From Rhodobacteraceae bacterium F11138 (GTDB lineage: Bacteria; Pseudomonadota; Alphaproteobacteria; Rhodobacterales; Rhodobacteraceae): DNA of 64,000 nucleotides. The translations under genes and the position numbers were made by a program. Shown here piece after piece: positions 17,818 to 26,267 of this stretch (position 1 is the stretch's first letter; each line of letters begins with the position of its first letter). The notes beneath the pieces are model-generated. The model saw only the letters and a program-made list of their open reading frames with translations. It was not told the DNA's origin and searched no databases. Where the stretch lies: NCBI GenBank assembly GCA_016521575.1, contig JAEKDP010000001.1, forward strand, positions 62,001-126,000, given 5' to 3'.

Positions 17818-18227
17818 TGAAGCGCGAAAAATTGGGACAGATGGCAACCGTGACCGAGGCTCTCTATCTGGACGAGTTTCGCAAGATTCAGAACATTCTC
17901 GCCGAAGAATCCCGGCTACGGAAGGAGCTGGCGCGACTGGACGAACAATCCCAGGCCGAGCGCAACACAACCCCGGACGATCTGTCGATGCAATCAATTG
18001 GCGCCGATCTGCTGTGGAAAGCATGGCTGACCCGGACCCGGCGGCAACTGAATATCGAACTGGCGCAGGTCATGGCAAAGAAACTGACCGCCATGGGTGG
18101 AGTCCGCAAGGCTTTTGGCCGCAAGAATGCGGTGGCATCCATGCATGAAACGGCTCTGAAAGACGCAAAATCCCAGGCACGATTGCGCGCAATGCAAGCA
18201 TTGTTGAACGAAGCCAATCTGCGGTAA
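17817..18227 (+). CDS. Uncharacterised helical protein in flagellar operon
   Basis: A 136-residue protein I do not recognise by family. It is charged and almost wholly helical (LYLDEFRKIQNILAEESRLR, then RQLNIELAQVMAKKLTAMGG), with no membrane segment or signal peptide. Its start overlaps the flhB stop by one base, so it is expressed with the export gate. Size and coiled-coil character recall FliJ-type or FliH-type export accessory proteins, but this is only a resemblance. No fliJ is found next to fliI elsewhere in the window, so a FliJ-like role is worth testing. Confidence 0.75.
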   Translation: MKREKLGQMATVTEALYLDEFRKIQNILAEESRLRKELARLDEQSQAERNTTPDDLSMQSIGADLLWKAWLTRTRRQLNIELAQVMAKKLTAMGGVRKAFGRKNAVASMHETALKDAKSQARLRAMQALLNEANLR

Positions 18228-18375
18228 TATCGGGTTCGTTTTTCCCAGAACGTCGCGCACCGCGCAGGCCTGTGCCACCGACCTGAATAGATTGGTCCGG
18301 GTGTCGATCAGCGCTTCCGGCCTGCCCGACCGATACCCTGTCACCTTAACCCGTCCGGCAGCGCCCTTGAAACCT

Positions 18376-20079
18376 CTATCCCGTCCGCGCCGTTTCGCCC
18401 TGCTGACGCGCCGCCGACAGCGATTGTGTCGGGGTCAGAGCTTCGGGATCGACCTGAAGCTCGATGAGATAGCCATTCTCCGAGGCCTGCGCTCGCTCCA
18501 ATGCGGCGGGAATCTCGTCTGTTTTGGTGACGCATTCCCCGGGAATGCCAAACGCTCCGGCGTAGGCCACGAAATCGGGGTTGGTCAGATCGGTCGCAAT
18601 CACCCGCCCGGGGCAGTGTCGTTCCTGATGCATTCGGATCGTACCGTACATCCCATTGTTGACCACCAGATAGATGATCGCCAACCCATACCGTCTGGCC
18701 GTTGCCAGTTCCTGTGCCGTCATCAGAAAACACCCGTCTCCGGCCACGCAGACAACGGCACGCCCGGGGTGCTGCAGCTTGGCCGCAATGGCTGCGGGTA
18801 CGGCATAGCCCATCGACCCCGACGTCGGCGCCAACTGGGTGCGATAAACGCGGTGGGCATGGAACCGATGCAGCCACACAGCATAGTTGCCCGCGCCGTT
18901 GGTAAAAATCGTGTCCTCGGGGAGTGTTCGGGAAAGATAACCTACGACTTCGCCCATGTTGAGCTTACCGGGAACTTTGGTCGGCTCCAGAAAGGCCTTG
19001 TAATCGGCATGAAATCCTGCGGTCCAATCGCCGGACACGACAGATGGCGCATCCAGAGCCAGCAGAGCGCGGAAAAATGCGATCGGATTCGCGGCGATGG
19101 ACAGGTCCGGCGCGTAGACATGGCCCAATTCTTCCGGCCCGGGGTGGACATGCACCATGCGCATCTGCGGCACCGGGCTGTCGATCAACGTATAGCCCTG
19201 CGTTGTCATTTCTCCGAAACGGCTTCCGACCGTGATCAACAGATCGGTTTCTTCACGCAGTTTTCGGCGCAACTCAGGCAATGGCGCGATGCCGATGACC
19301 CCCGCATAGTTGGGATGCCCATTGTCGAAATAATCCTGACACCGAAACGTGGTGGCAACCGGCAGATTGAACCGTTCCGAAACCTGTGCCGCCAAACGCG
19401 CGGCTTCGGCGCTCCAGCCAGGTCCACCGAGAACCAACAGCGGTTTCTTCGCCTCGGCCAGCATCGCGTTGATCCGGGTCATTGCCTCGGGCTCGGGCGC
19501 ACTGCGGGCCACATGCGCGGGGCGCGCATCTGCAACATCGGCACAGGCAGACAGCACGTCTTCGGGAAGAGCGAGCACAACAGGCCCGGGACGCCCCGAG
19601 AGCGCAACATGCCAGGCTCGGGATATATATTCCGGTATACGTTCGACATCGTCGATCTGTGCCACCCATTTCGCCATCTGGCCAAACATGTGGCGATAAT
19701 CCATTTCCTGAAAAGCCTCGCGGTCCATCATGCCCGTGGCCACCTGCCCGATCAGCAAGATCAAGGGAGTGCTGTCCTGAAATGCCGTGTGCACCCCATT
19801 TGACGCATTGGTTGCGCCCGGCCCACGCGTGACAGCGCAAATGCCGGGTTTGCCGGTAAGTTTACCATAGGCGTCCGCCATGTTGGCAGCACCGCTTTCA
19901 TGACGACAGGTTACAACCTGAATCCTGTCGCGGTGATCATAGAGCCCATCAAGCAGGCCCAGAAAGCTCTCACCAGGGACACAGAACACTTTTTCTGCCC
20001 CCAAGATGGCGAGCTGGTCCGCCAGAATACGCCCGCCGTGACGGGAACCACCGGAATTATTGGCGTTGTTGTGGGGCAT
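18376..20079 (-). CDS. ThDP-dependent enzyme, acetolactate synthase-like
   Basis: A 567-residue cytoplasmic enzyme of the IlvB-type thiamine diphosphate family. The N-terminal domain has GAEKVFCVPGESFLGLLDGL with the catalytic Glu that activates ThDP, followed by CRHESGAANMADAYGKLTGK and the RGPGATNASNG turn. The C-terminal domain has the ThDP/Mg motif GDGCFLMTAQELATA followed by VVNNGMYGT. No small regulatory subunit is nearby. The true substrate (acetolactate, oxalyl-CoA, glyoxylate or sulfoacetaldehyde chemistry) cannot be told from sequence alone. It lies alone between two convergent flagellar units, with 148-204 bp gaps on each side, and is metabolically unrelated to its neighbours. Confidence 0.85.
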   Translation of the reverse strand: MPHNNANNSGGSRHGGRILADQLAILGAEKVFCVPGESFLGLLDGLYDHRDRIQVVTCRHESGAANMADAYGKLTGKPGICAVTRGPGATNASNGVHTAFQDSTPLILLIGQVATGMMDREAFQEMDYRHMFGQMAKWVAQIDDVERIPEYISRAWHVALSGRPGPVVLALPEDVLSACADVADARPAHVARSAPEPEAMTRINAMLAEAKKPLLVLGGPGWSAEAARLAAQVSERFNLPVATTFRCQDYFDNGHPNYAGVIGIAPLPELRRKLREETDLLITVGSRFGEMTTQGYTLIDSPVPQMRMVHVHPGPEELGHVYAPDLSIAANPIAFFRALLALDAPSVVSGDWTAGFHADYKAFLEPTKVPGKLNMGEVVGYLSRTLPEDTIFTNGAGNYAVWLHRFHAHRVYRTQLAPTSGSMGYAVPAAIAAKLQHPGRAVVCVAGDGCFLMTAQELATARRYGLAIIYLVVNNGMYGTIRMHQERHCPGRVIATDLTNPDFVAYAGAFGIPGECVTKTDEIPAALERAQASENGYLIELQVDPEALTPTQSLSAARQQGETARTG

Positions 20080-20283
20080 TGGTCATATTCTCCGACTTCC
20101 AGCGCCATCGGTGCGCGCTATCTGGCCGGTAACATAACTTGCCGCCTTGGGCAGCAACAAAAAGGCGCGTCGGGTCAGGATGCCGCCAAGGCCGCGCGCA
20201 GCTTTCGCAGCCGGTCAAAAAAGGGGGTCTATACTGGACGGGCCGTCACGCGCGCGGATGCAAACACGTCAAAGCCCCCTGTC

Positions 20284-20772
20284 TCAGCTGTCCTGACGCG
20301 CGATATCGGTGATCAGCACGTCGACCATATCGTCTCCGATCTCCTTGCGAGCGGCCTCTTTCAACGAGCGCCTCAACACATCCAGCATGTCCGACTGGAT
20401 AAAATCCCCGTCAAACCCGCCCATATTGGAATGGTCGAACAGGACTCTCAGGAAGGAATCCCGCAGCTTGGGCTCGCGCTCGAATACCCGGTCCGTCGTA
20501 CCGGATTGGACTTCAACGCTCATCGAGGCGACCACCAGCGACGCCACGCGTTCATTCTTGATGATCGGAACAACGAACTGGTTGTTCAGCTTGACAAATT
20601 CGGTCGCGGCGGCCTGCTCCTGGTTCCCGTGGCTATCCGCCGCCGGTTCCTTGGGCGGGGTTTCATGGGGCTCGGCTTCGCTGTTGTCGGGTGGCGCCAG
20701 AAAGATCCCGGCGCCGACACCGGCACCGGTGCCCAATATCAGGAAGATGACAGGAATAAGTTTCGCAAGCAT
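20284..20772 (-). CDS. fliL: Flagellar basal-body protein FliL
   Basis: A 162-residue single-pass inner-membrane protein (hydrophobic segment about 5-25) with a short Pro/Glu-rich linker and a conserved periplasmic domain (about 60-160; NNQFVVPIIKNERVASLVVA). FliL associates with the stator and affects torque. It is last in the long flgB-to-fliL operon. In many relatives fliL is beside fliF, which is not in this window. Confidence 0.9.
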   Translation of the reverse strand: MLAKLIPVIFLILGTGAGVGAGIFLAPPDNSEAEPHETPPKEPAADSHGNQEQAAATEFVKLNNQFVVPIIKNERVASLVVASMSVEVQSGTTDRVFEREPKLRDSFLRVLFDHSNMGGFDGDFIQSDMLDVLRRSLKEAARKEIGDDMVDVLITDIARQDS

Positions 20773-20781
20773 CGGCTTCCC

Positions 20782-21525
20782 TCAGAATGGCAGGACGGTG
20801 TCAAGTATCTGTTGGCCATACCGCGGCTGCTGGACATCGGATATCTGTCCCCGCCCACCATAGGACACCCGTGCCGACGCTATTTTGTCATAGGTCACCT
20901 CATTCTGGCGCGAGATGTCTTCGGGGCGCACATAGCCCGCCACCAGCAATTCACGAAGTTCGAAGTTGACCCGCAATTCCTGCGATCCCGAGATCGCCAG
21001 CACCCCGTTCGGCAATACATCCACGATCGTCACCGCCACACGCAATGTCAGCTTTTCGTTTCGTTTGACCGACCCTTTTCCCGAAGTGGAGCTTTTCGAC
21101 CCAAGATCAACCGCGTCGGCCATGGACGCACCGGCAGGGAGCTTTTGGTCTATTCTCTGCGGCAGTCCGAAAAACTGCGGCAACTCCATGCTTTCAGATC
21201 CATTGCGGGACCGGGCCGTATCGTTGGAAATCTCGGCTTCTTCGTCGATCTCGATAACCACCGTCAGAATATCGCCTTTCTTCATGGCGCGGCGATCACC
21301 CAAAAGCGACTGTCGTGTCCCACTCCAGAGCGAAGACTGATCGACCGTGCGCTGTGGCTGGGTCTGCAGCGGCAAACCCGGCATCAGCATCGCAACATGT
21401 TCCGACGTCTCGGTATTGGAACTGAATGACGGCGGTTTGCCCAAATGGTCCAGCCGGCCGCAGGCGGACAGAACGAGAATGCCCGACATTATCAGAGAGA
21501 TCGCAAAACGGGGATGTATCATCAT
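20782..21525 (-). CDS. flgH: Flagellar L-ring lipoprotein FlgH
   Basis: A 247-residue outer-membrane L-ring subunit. The signal peptide ends in the lipobox LSAC, so Cys22 should be lipidated. LWSGTRQSLLGDRRAMKKGD, then the DILTVVIEI segment and the C-terminal VAGYVRPEDIS are family landmarks. The start at 21525 overlaps the flgA stop as ATGA; a second ATG follows directly at 21522. Confidence 0.95.
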   Translation of the reverse strand: MMIHPRFAISLIMSGILVLSACGRLDHLGKPPSFSSNTETSEHVAMLMPGLPLQTQPQRTVDQSSLWSGTRQSLLGDRRAMKKGDILTVVIEIDEEAEISNDTARSRNGSESMELPQFFGLPQRIDQKLPAGASMADAVDLGSKSSTSGKGSVKRNEKLTLRVAVTIVDVLPNGVLAISGSQELRVNFELRELLVAGYVRPEDISRQNEVTYDKIASARVSYGGRGQISDVQQPRYGQQILDTVLPF

Positions 21526-21941
21526 TTCACCTCGATAGAGCCGTCGCCCTGGATGCGACCGCTGACAGTTGTCCGCGAGGACATGTTCATGACGCGGATG
21601 GTTTCACCGACCGCACCGCGCCCAAGAGATCGCCCTTCGGTCACGATACGAAGACCACCCTGAATGAAAATCAGGTCCACCAGATCATTGCGGCTGACCA
21701 CAGCCGGCGGGCCTACATCGCCCGGTCGGACCGGCCGCCCCGGATAGAGCGCGACCCTGGCTTCAAAACCGACGAGTTCGCCCGGCTCGGACAGGGCGCC
21801 GGCAGAATCGACATCCTTGAGGGCCAGATCATCGGCCAGGATGATCTCTTTGGCGCGTATGGTTCGAACGGGAACCAGAATATCCGCGTTCAGTTCCGGC
21901 GCCGCGAGCACGACAAGAAGAAGGGTCCACACAGCTTTCAT
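21522..21941 (-). CDS. flgA: P-ring assembly chaperone FlgA
   Basis: A 139-residue periplasmic chaperone for P-ring formation. It has a cleavable signal peptide (1-19) and an SAF-type domain (VPVRTIRAKEIILADDLALK) followed by the C-terminal FlgA region, with FIQGGLRIVTEGRSLGRGAV. It is short compared with enterobacterial FlgA, as usual in this group. The partner FlgI is not in the window. Its start shares a base with the flgG stop (TGATG). Confidence 0.9.
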   Translation of the reverse strand: MKAVWTLLLVVLAAPELNADILVPVRTIRAKEIILADDLALKDVDSAGALSEPGELVGFEARVALYPGRPVRPGDVGPPAVVSRNDLVDLIFIQGGLRIVTEGRSLGRGAVGETIRVMNMSSRTTVSGRIQGDGSIEVK

Positions 21942-22726
21942 CAGCGCACCTGCGTCGTTGCGCTCATCATCTGATCGACGGCGGAAATCACCTTGGCATT
22001 CATCTCATAGCCCCGCTGGGCCTCGATCAGTTCCGTGACTTCACGCACCGCATCAACCGAACTGGCCTCCAGATATCCCTGCCGCAGCGTGCCAAGCCCA
22101 TCTTCACCGGGGGTCGCCACCAAGGCGGGTCCCGAAGCTTCGGTTTCCAGAAACAGGTTGCTGCCCATCGCTTCCAGGCCTTTGGCATTGGTAAAGTCGG
22201 CCAGCGTGAACTGACCCAGCAACTGGCCTTCGGCCGTATCATCGAAATAGGCCCAGACCTCGCCGACCGCATTTATCGAAATGCTGCGCGCGTCCGTGGG
22301 AATCACGATCTCGGGCTCGATTGCGTGACCGTCCGAGGTTACGATCAGGCCTTCCGCCGAACGTTTCAGACTACCGTCGCGCGTATAGGCCGATTGGCCG
22401 GAGGGCAAAGTCAGTTCCAGATAGCCCTTGCCCTCGATGGCGACATCCAGATCGTTGCCGGTTTCGCCCAGTGCGCCCTGTGCAAGATGCACGGTGACCG
22501 AGCTGGGCCGCACCCCCAGTCCCAGTTGAACCCCTGTCGGCAGCACCGTACCATCGGATGCGCTGATGGTGCCGGCGCGGCTGGCCTGCTGATAATGCAG
22601 ATCCGCGAATTCGGCGCGCCGGGCATTGTAGCCGGTGGTATTCATGTTCGCCAGGTTGTTGGAAATCGTTTCGACGCGCAGTTGTTGTGCGCTCATTCCG
22701 GTGGCGGCTATCTTCAAGGCTCGCAT
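21941..22726 (-). CDS. flgG: Flagellar distal rod protein FlgG
   Basis: A 261-residue rod protein exported by the flagellar apparatus. It has the N-terminal flg_bb_rod motif (ALKIAATGMSAQQLRVETIS, NNLANMNTTGYNARRAEF) and the C-terminal heptad region (LIEAQRGYEMNAKVISAVDQ). The ribosome binding site AAAGGAG is well placed. It is 20 bases downstream of the flgF stop. Confidence 0.96.
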   Translation of the reverse strand: MRALKIAATGMSAQQLRVETISNNLANMNTTGYNARRAEFADLHYQQASRAGTISASDGTVLPTGVQLGLGVRPSSVTVHLAQGALGETGNDLDVAIEGKGYLELTLPSGQSAYTRDGSLKRSAEGLIVTSDGHAIEPEIVIPTDARSISINAVGEVWAYFDDTAEGQLLGQFTLADFTNAKGLEAMGSNLFLETEASGPALVATPGEDGLGTLRQGYLEASSVDAVREVTELIEAQRGYEMNAKVISAVDQMMSATTQVR

Positions 22727-22746
22727 AGGATTCTCCTTTGCTCAGA

Positions 22747-23460
22747 TCACTTGATCAGGGTCTTGACCGCATTGCGGATGCGCTGATCTTCGGTTTCCAG
22801 AAAGCTCTGGCCCATTTCATAGGCACGCTGAACTTCGATCATGCGCGAGACCTGCAGGATTGGGTTCACGTTCGATCCTTCGACAAACCCCTGCAGAATT
22901 GTGGCGTTCTCCGCAGGGTCGACACCCGCATCGGCGCGGAACATCACGCCATCCTCACGCACCAGCCTCAAGGCTTCTACGGGCTGAAACAGGCCGATCT
23001 GGCCCAGCAACTGGCCATCCGCGCTGAGCGTTCCATCCGCCGCGACGCTGATACCCGCAACGCCAGGCGGAACGAAAACCGGCGCACCGCCTGCATCCAA
23101 CACCCGGTGTCCGTCCATCGTGACCAGATCACCATCCGCATTGGCCGAAAAATTCCCGGCACGGGTCAGACGTTCGCCCGCCGGGGTCTCGACCATGAAA
23201 AACCCGTCCCCTTCGATGGCGAAATCGAATGCCCCGTTTGTCTGGGTCAACGCACCCTGCGCCATCGATGTATTGCGCACGCGGCTCTGGCTCATCGACA
23301 GGGACGATTGGTCGGGGGCGGATTTCACGAACTCTGAAAAGATCAGCCCCTCCTGGCGGTAGCCGGTCGTGGCGGCATTGGCGATGTTGTTGGCCACGAT
23401 ACGCATTTCACGCATCAGACCCGATTGGCGGGACAGGGTGACATAGCCGGCAGCGTCCAT
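22747..23460 (-). CDS. flgF: Flagellar proximal rod protein FlgF
   Basis: A 237-residue rod protein. It has the rod motif MRIVANNIANAATTGYRQEG and the C-terminal region MIEVQRAYEMGQSFLETEDQ. It is shorter than FlgG and next to it, as in other alphaproteobacteria. The start shares one base with the fliQ stop. It is exported unfolded and assembled between FlgB/C and FlgG. Confidence 0.93.
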   Translation of the reverse strand: MDAAGYVTLSRQSGLMREMRIVANNIANAATTGYRQEGLIFSEFVKSAPDQSSLSMSQSRVRNTSMAQGALTQTNGAFDFAIEGDGFFMVETPAGERLTRAGNFSANADGDLVTMDGHRVLDAGGAPVFVPPGVAGISVAADGTLSADGQLLGQIGLFQPVEALRLVREDGVMFRADAGVDPAENATILQGFVEGSNVNPILQVSRMIEVQRAYEMGQSFLETEDQRIRNAVKTLIK

Positions 23461-23732
23461 CAGGAACCTCCAACGATCAGTGGGATGATGTGGCCATCAA
23501 AGAAAGATACAAGCGATTGGGTCATGAAACCCATGGACAGCCAGAATACGATCACGATCGCCGCCAGTTTCGGCACGAAAGTCAGCGTCATTTCCTGGAT
23601 CGATGTCAGCGCTTGAAACAGGCCGATCACAAGACCGGTGATCAGCGCCACGGTCAGGATTGGAATGGAAACCACAACCGCAACCCACAAACCCTGCCGC
23701 AGGGTATCGAAAAAGATGCCTTCGCTCAGCAT
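23460..23732 (-). CDS. fliQ: Flagellar export protein FliQ
   Basis: A 90-residue export-gate subunit with two membrane helices (about 15-40 and 55-78). Family residues such as LFQALTSIQEMTLTFVPKLA are clear. It normally works with FliP and FliR. It is two bases from the fliE stop. FliP is not encoded in the window. Confidence 0.93.
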   Translation of the reverse strand: MLSEGIFFDTLRQGLWVAVVVSIPILTVALITGLVIGLFQALTSIQEMTLTFVPKLAAIVIVFWLSMGFMTQSLVSFFDGHIIPLIVGGS

Positions 23733-23734
23733 GA

Positions 23735-24025
23735 TCAGACCGGCATCCGCAGGATTTCCTGATAGGCCTCGACGACCTTGTTGCGGACCGTGATCGCCGT
23801 TTCCACCGCAAGTTCGGTCTGCGCCAGGGCCTGAACCAGAGCATGCGGGTCAGCGTCGCCGGTCATCGCCGCCATTGCGGTTTCCTCACCGCGCTGCAAG
23901 GTTGCGGCAAAGTCCTGAAATGCGGATTTCAGCTGGGCGCCGGCGCCCCCGGATTCGGGGTCGGGCTGAGTTGCCGGCTTTGCCGCGCCATAATTCTGCA
24001 CGGCCGAAATTGAACGAACATCCAT
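23735..24025 (-). CDS. fliE: MS-ring/rod junction protein FliE
   Basis: A 96-residue protein linking the MS ring and proximal rod, and an early export substrate. The C-terminal region (ALVQALAQTELAVETAITVR, then NKVVEAYQEILRMPV) is the family signature. Eighteen bases separate it from flgC upstream. Confidence 0.92.
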   Translation of the reverse strand: MDVRSISAVQNYGAAKPATQPDPESGGAGAQLKSAFQDFAATLQRGEETAMAAMTGDADPHALVQALAQTELAVETAITVRNKVVEAYQEILRMPV

Positions 24026-24043
24026 TCTGGATCTCCTAAATTG

Positions 24044-24433
24044 TTATTTTCGCAACAAGTCCATCAGACCGGCAGACATCTGCCGCGACTGGTCGAACAT
24101 CTTCAGATTTGCCTCATAGCTACGCTGAGCTTCGCGGGCATCGGCAATTTCGATCATCAGATCGACATTGGATCCGTTGTAATAGCCGGTGTCATCCGCC
24201 AGCGGATGTGACGGATCAAACACCCGATCCGGTTCGGATTGATCCAGTTGAACCCGCCCGACAGCAACACCGTCGGTATCGGCCAGGCCGCGCGCGGCTT
24301 CAAAGGACACGGTCTTGCGCCGGTATCCGGGTGTATCCGCGTTCGAAATGTTTTCGGATACATGACGCAAACGCGTGGCTTGCGCCTTCAATGCGCTGGC
24401 GGAAACCGATAGGGCTTTGGAAAATTCGCTCAT
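24044..24433 (-). CDS. flgC: Flagellar proximal rod protein FlgC
   Basis: A 129-residue rod protein. It has the N-terminal rod motif with NISNADTPGYRRKTVSFEAA and the C-terminal EIADAREAQRSYEANLKMFD. It follows flgB by nine bases, the usual order flgB-flgC-fliE. Confidence 0.94.
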   Translation of the reverse strand: MSEFSKALSVSASALKAQATRLRHVSENISNADTPGYRRKTVSFEAARGLADTDGVAVGRVQLDQSEPDRVFDPSHPLADDTGYYNGSNVDLMIEIADAREAQRSYEANLKMFDQSRQMSAGLMDLLRK

Positions 24434-24442
24434 CTGCTACCC

Positions 24443-24829
24443 CTACCCGCGACCCAGACTGGTCCGGAGAATGGACAGCGATGATTTGTAGATGGCCAGC
24501 GCGCGATCATGCTGGCGCTTGACCTCGACGCCTTTCAGCAGCTCAAGTTCGACCGACACGGAATTGCCGTTTGGATCGGTCTGATCATTCGTGTCAAATG
24601 TTTGCCAATGCCCGCCGGCACCCTGCGCGGCCCCCAGATGCCCGGCGCGGCTGGCCCGCATCCCGGTTGCAGAATCGGTCCGCATCACCTCGGCAAAGGG
24701 TTTCATGTCCTGCGCCTTGTAGCCCGGTGTGTCAGCATTTGCGACATTCTGCGCGACAACCGCCTGTCGCTGTCCCGCATGGGTTGCCATGGCGTGCGCT
24801 GTTTTAAAGACGTTCAATCCTTGGAACAT
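24443..24829 (-). CDS. flgB: Flagellar proximal rod protein FlgB
   Basis: A 128-residue rod protein with NVANADTPGYKAQDMKPFAE near residue 27 and the C-terminal LLKGVEVKRQHDRALAIYKS. The open frame extends to 24856. The ATG at 24829 has GGGAGA seven to eight bases upstream and fits the family N-terminus (FQGLNVFKTAHAMATHAGQR). It is first in the nine-gene minus-strand operon ending in fliL. A CtrA-like box lies 24 bases upstream. Confidence 0.92.
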   Translation of the reverse strand: MFQGLNVFKTAHAMATHAGQRQAVVAQNVANADTPGYKAQDMKPFAEVMRTDSATGMRASRAGHLGAAQGAGGHWQTFDTNDQTDPNGNSVSVELELLKGVEVKRQHDRALAIYKSSLSILRTSLGRG

Positions 24830-24852
24830 CGGGGCTTCTCCCTCGATCAATT

Positions 24853-24869
24853 TCAATCAAGGCTTAACC
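24853..24869 (+). promoter_or_regulatory. CtrA-like box between flgB and fliI
   Basis: TCAA-N7-TTAACC, one mismatch from TTAA-N7-TTAAC. It lies in the 88-bp divergent space between flgB (minus) and fliI (plus). It is the second such site in the window, again at a divergent flagellar promoter region. Confidence 0.45.
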
Positions 24870-24917
24870 CCGATTCCTTTAGAAAGAGTTGTCAGGGAAC
24901 AAAAGGAGATCAGGAGC

Positions 24918-26261
24918 GTGAACGTCGATCTTAAAATTCTGGGCAGCGAAATCGCCGACGCCAGACTGGCCCGTCCGATGGGCCGGGTTATCGGTATCCG
25001 CGGCGGGGCGGTGCAGATTTACGGTCTCGTGGACGATGCCCATATTGGCGACCATATCGTGCTCAAACGCACAACCGGACCGTCGCTTGCCGGGGAAGTG
25101 TTGCAGATCGAAGAGGGTATCGTGAACATGTTGCCCGATTCCGCGCCGGATGGCGTCGCCATCGGGGATCGGGCGATTCTGTATCGCACGCCTCGGTTTG
25201 CGCCCGGAAACAACTGGATTGGCCGGGTTGTGAACCCGTTCGGGGCCCCGCTGGACGGTCAGCCATTGCTGCGCGGCCGCGATTCACTTGATGTGATGGG
25301 TTCGGCGCTACCGGCGGTAGAGCGCATGCCGCTGGGCGAACGGGTTGGCACCGGTCTTTCGGTCCTGAACACCATGCTGCCGATCGTTCAAGGCCAGCGG
25401 GTCGGTCTGTTCGCCGGTTCCGGGGTCGGTAAATCCAGCCTTCTGGCTCAGCTGGCGCGCAACATGGCTGCCGATGTGGTGGTCATTGCATTGATCGGCG
25501 AACGCGGTCGAGAGGTAAACGACTTTGTCGACCGCGTGCTGGGTCCCGAGGGTATGCAGCGCACCGTCGTGGTCGCGGCGACTTCGGATCAGTCCGCCTT
25601 GACCCGGCGACGCTGTGCCTGGTCGGCGATGACCGTCGCCGAACACTTTCGCGATCAGGGCATGAATGTGCTGTTTCTGGCGGATTCCGTCACCCGCTTT
25701 GCCGAGGCGCATCGCGAGATCGCCGTCGCGGGCGGTGAGGCACCGGCATTGCGCGGCTATCCCCCGTCGGTGACGCCGCTGATCACCGCCCTGTGCGAAC
25801 GGGCCGGACCCGGACGAATCGGACAGGGACATATCACTGCCGTTTTCAGCGTTCTGGTCGCCGGTTCGGATATGGATGAACCGATCGCCGACATTTTGCG
25901 CGGCGTTCTGGATGGCCACATAGTGCTGAGCCGCGAGATCGCCGAACGCGGGCGTTTTCCTGCCGTGGATGTCAGCAAATCCGTGTCGCGCAGCCTGCCC
26001 GATGCTGCCAGCGACACCGAAAATGCCACGATTCTCGAGGTGCGCAGACTGCTGGGTGCCTATGAACAGTCCGAAGTCATGATCAAGGCCGGGCTGTATG
26101 CCGAAGGGGCCGACCCGGTCCTGGATCAGGCCATTCGCGCCTGGGGCGATCTGGATGCGTTTTTCGCCAGGCCCGAGCCTGCCGAAATCAGCAACAGCTT
26201 TGACAAGCTGAACCTCATCCTGCGTCGATCAGCCGGAACGGCGGATCAACGCAAACGATAG
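24918..26261 (+). CDS. fliI: Flagellar export ATPase FliI
   Basis: A 447-residue cytoplasmic ATPase of the flagellar export apparatus, related to the F1 beta subunit. Walker A is GSGVGKS at residues 167-173; Walker B is within MNVLFLADSVTRFAEAHREI. The GTG at 24918 is taken as the start because AAGGAGA lies nine bases upstream and the length then matches the family. An open frame running upstream into flgB is a shadow. It is transcribed away from flgB and ends six bases before the convergent acyl-CoA dehydrogenase, without a visible terminator. Confidence 0.95.
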   Translation: MNVDLKILGSEIADARLARPMGRVIGIRGGAVQIYGLVDDAHIGDHIVLKRTTGPSLAGEVLQIEEGIVNMLPDSAPDGVAIGDRAILYRTPRFAPGNNWIGRVVNPFGAPLDGQPLLRGRDSLDVMGSALPAVERMPLGERVGTGLSVLNTMLPIVQGQRVGLFAGSGVGKSSLLAQLARNMAADVVVIALIGERGREVNDFVDRVLGPEGMQRTVVVAATSDQSALTRRRCAWSAMTVAEHFRDQGMNVLFLADSVTRFAEAHREIAVAGGEAPALRGYPPSVTPLITALCERAGPGRIGQGHITAVFSVLVAGSDMDEPIADILRGVLDGHIVLSREIAERGRFPAVDVSKSVSRSLPDAASDTENATILEVRRLLGAYEQSEVMIKAGLYAEGADPVLDQAIRAWGDLDAFFARPEPAEISNSFDKLNLILRRSAGTADQRKR

Positions 26262-26267
26262 CGCGGG

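Noticed and set aside
18292-19803. 503-codon plus-strand frame opposite the ThDP enzyme
   Set aside because: Shadow of the real minus-strand gene; no domain recognised.
23460-24829. Possibility of a non-flagellar type III secretion cluster
   Set aside because: FlgB, FlgC, FliE, FlgF and FlgG rod proteins and the L-ring protein are flagellum-specific.
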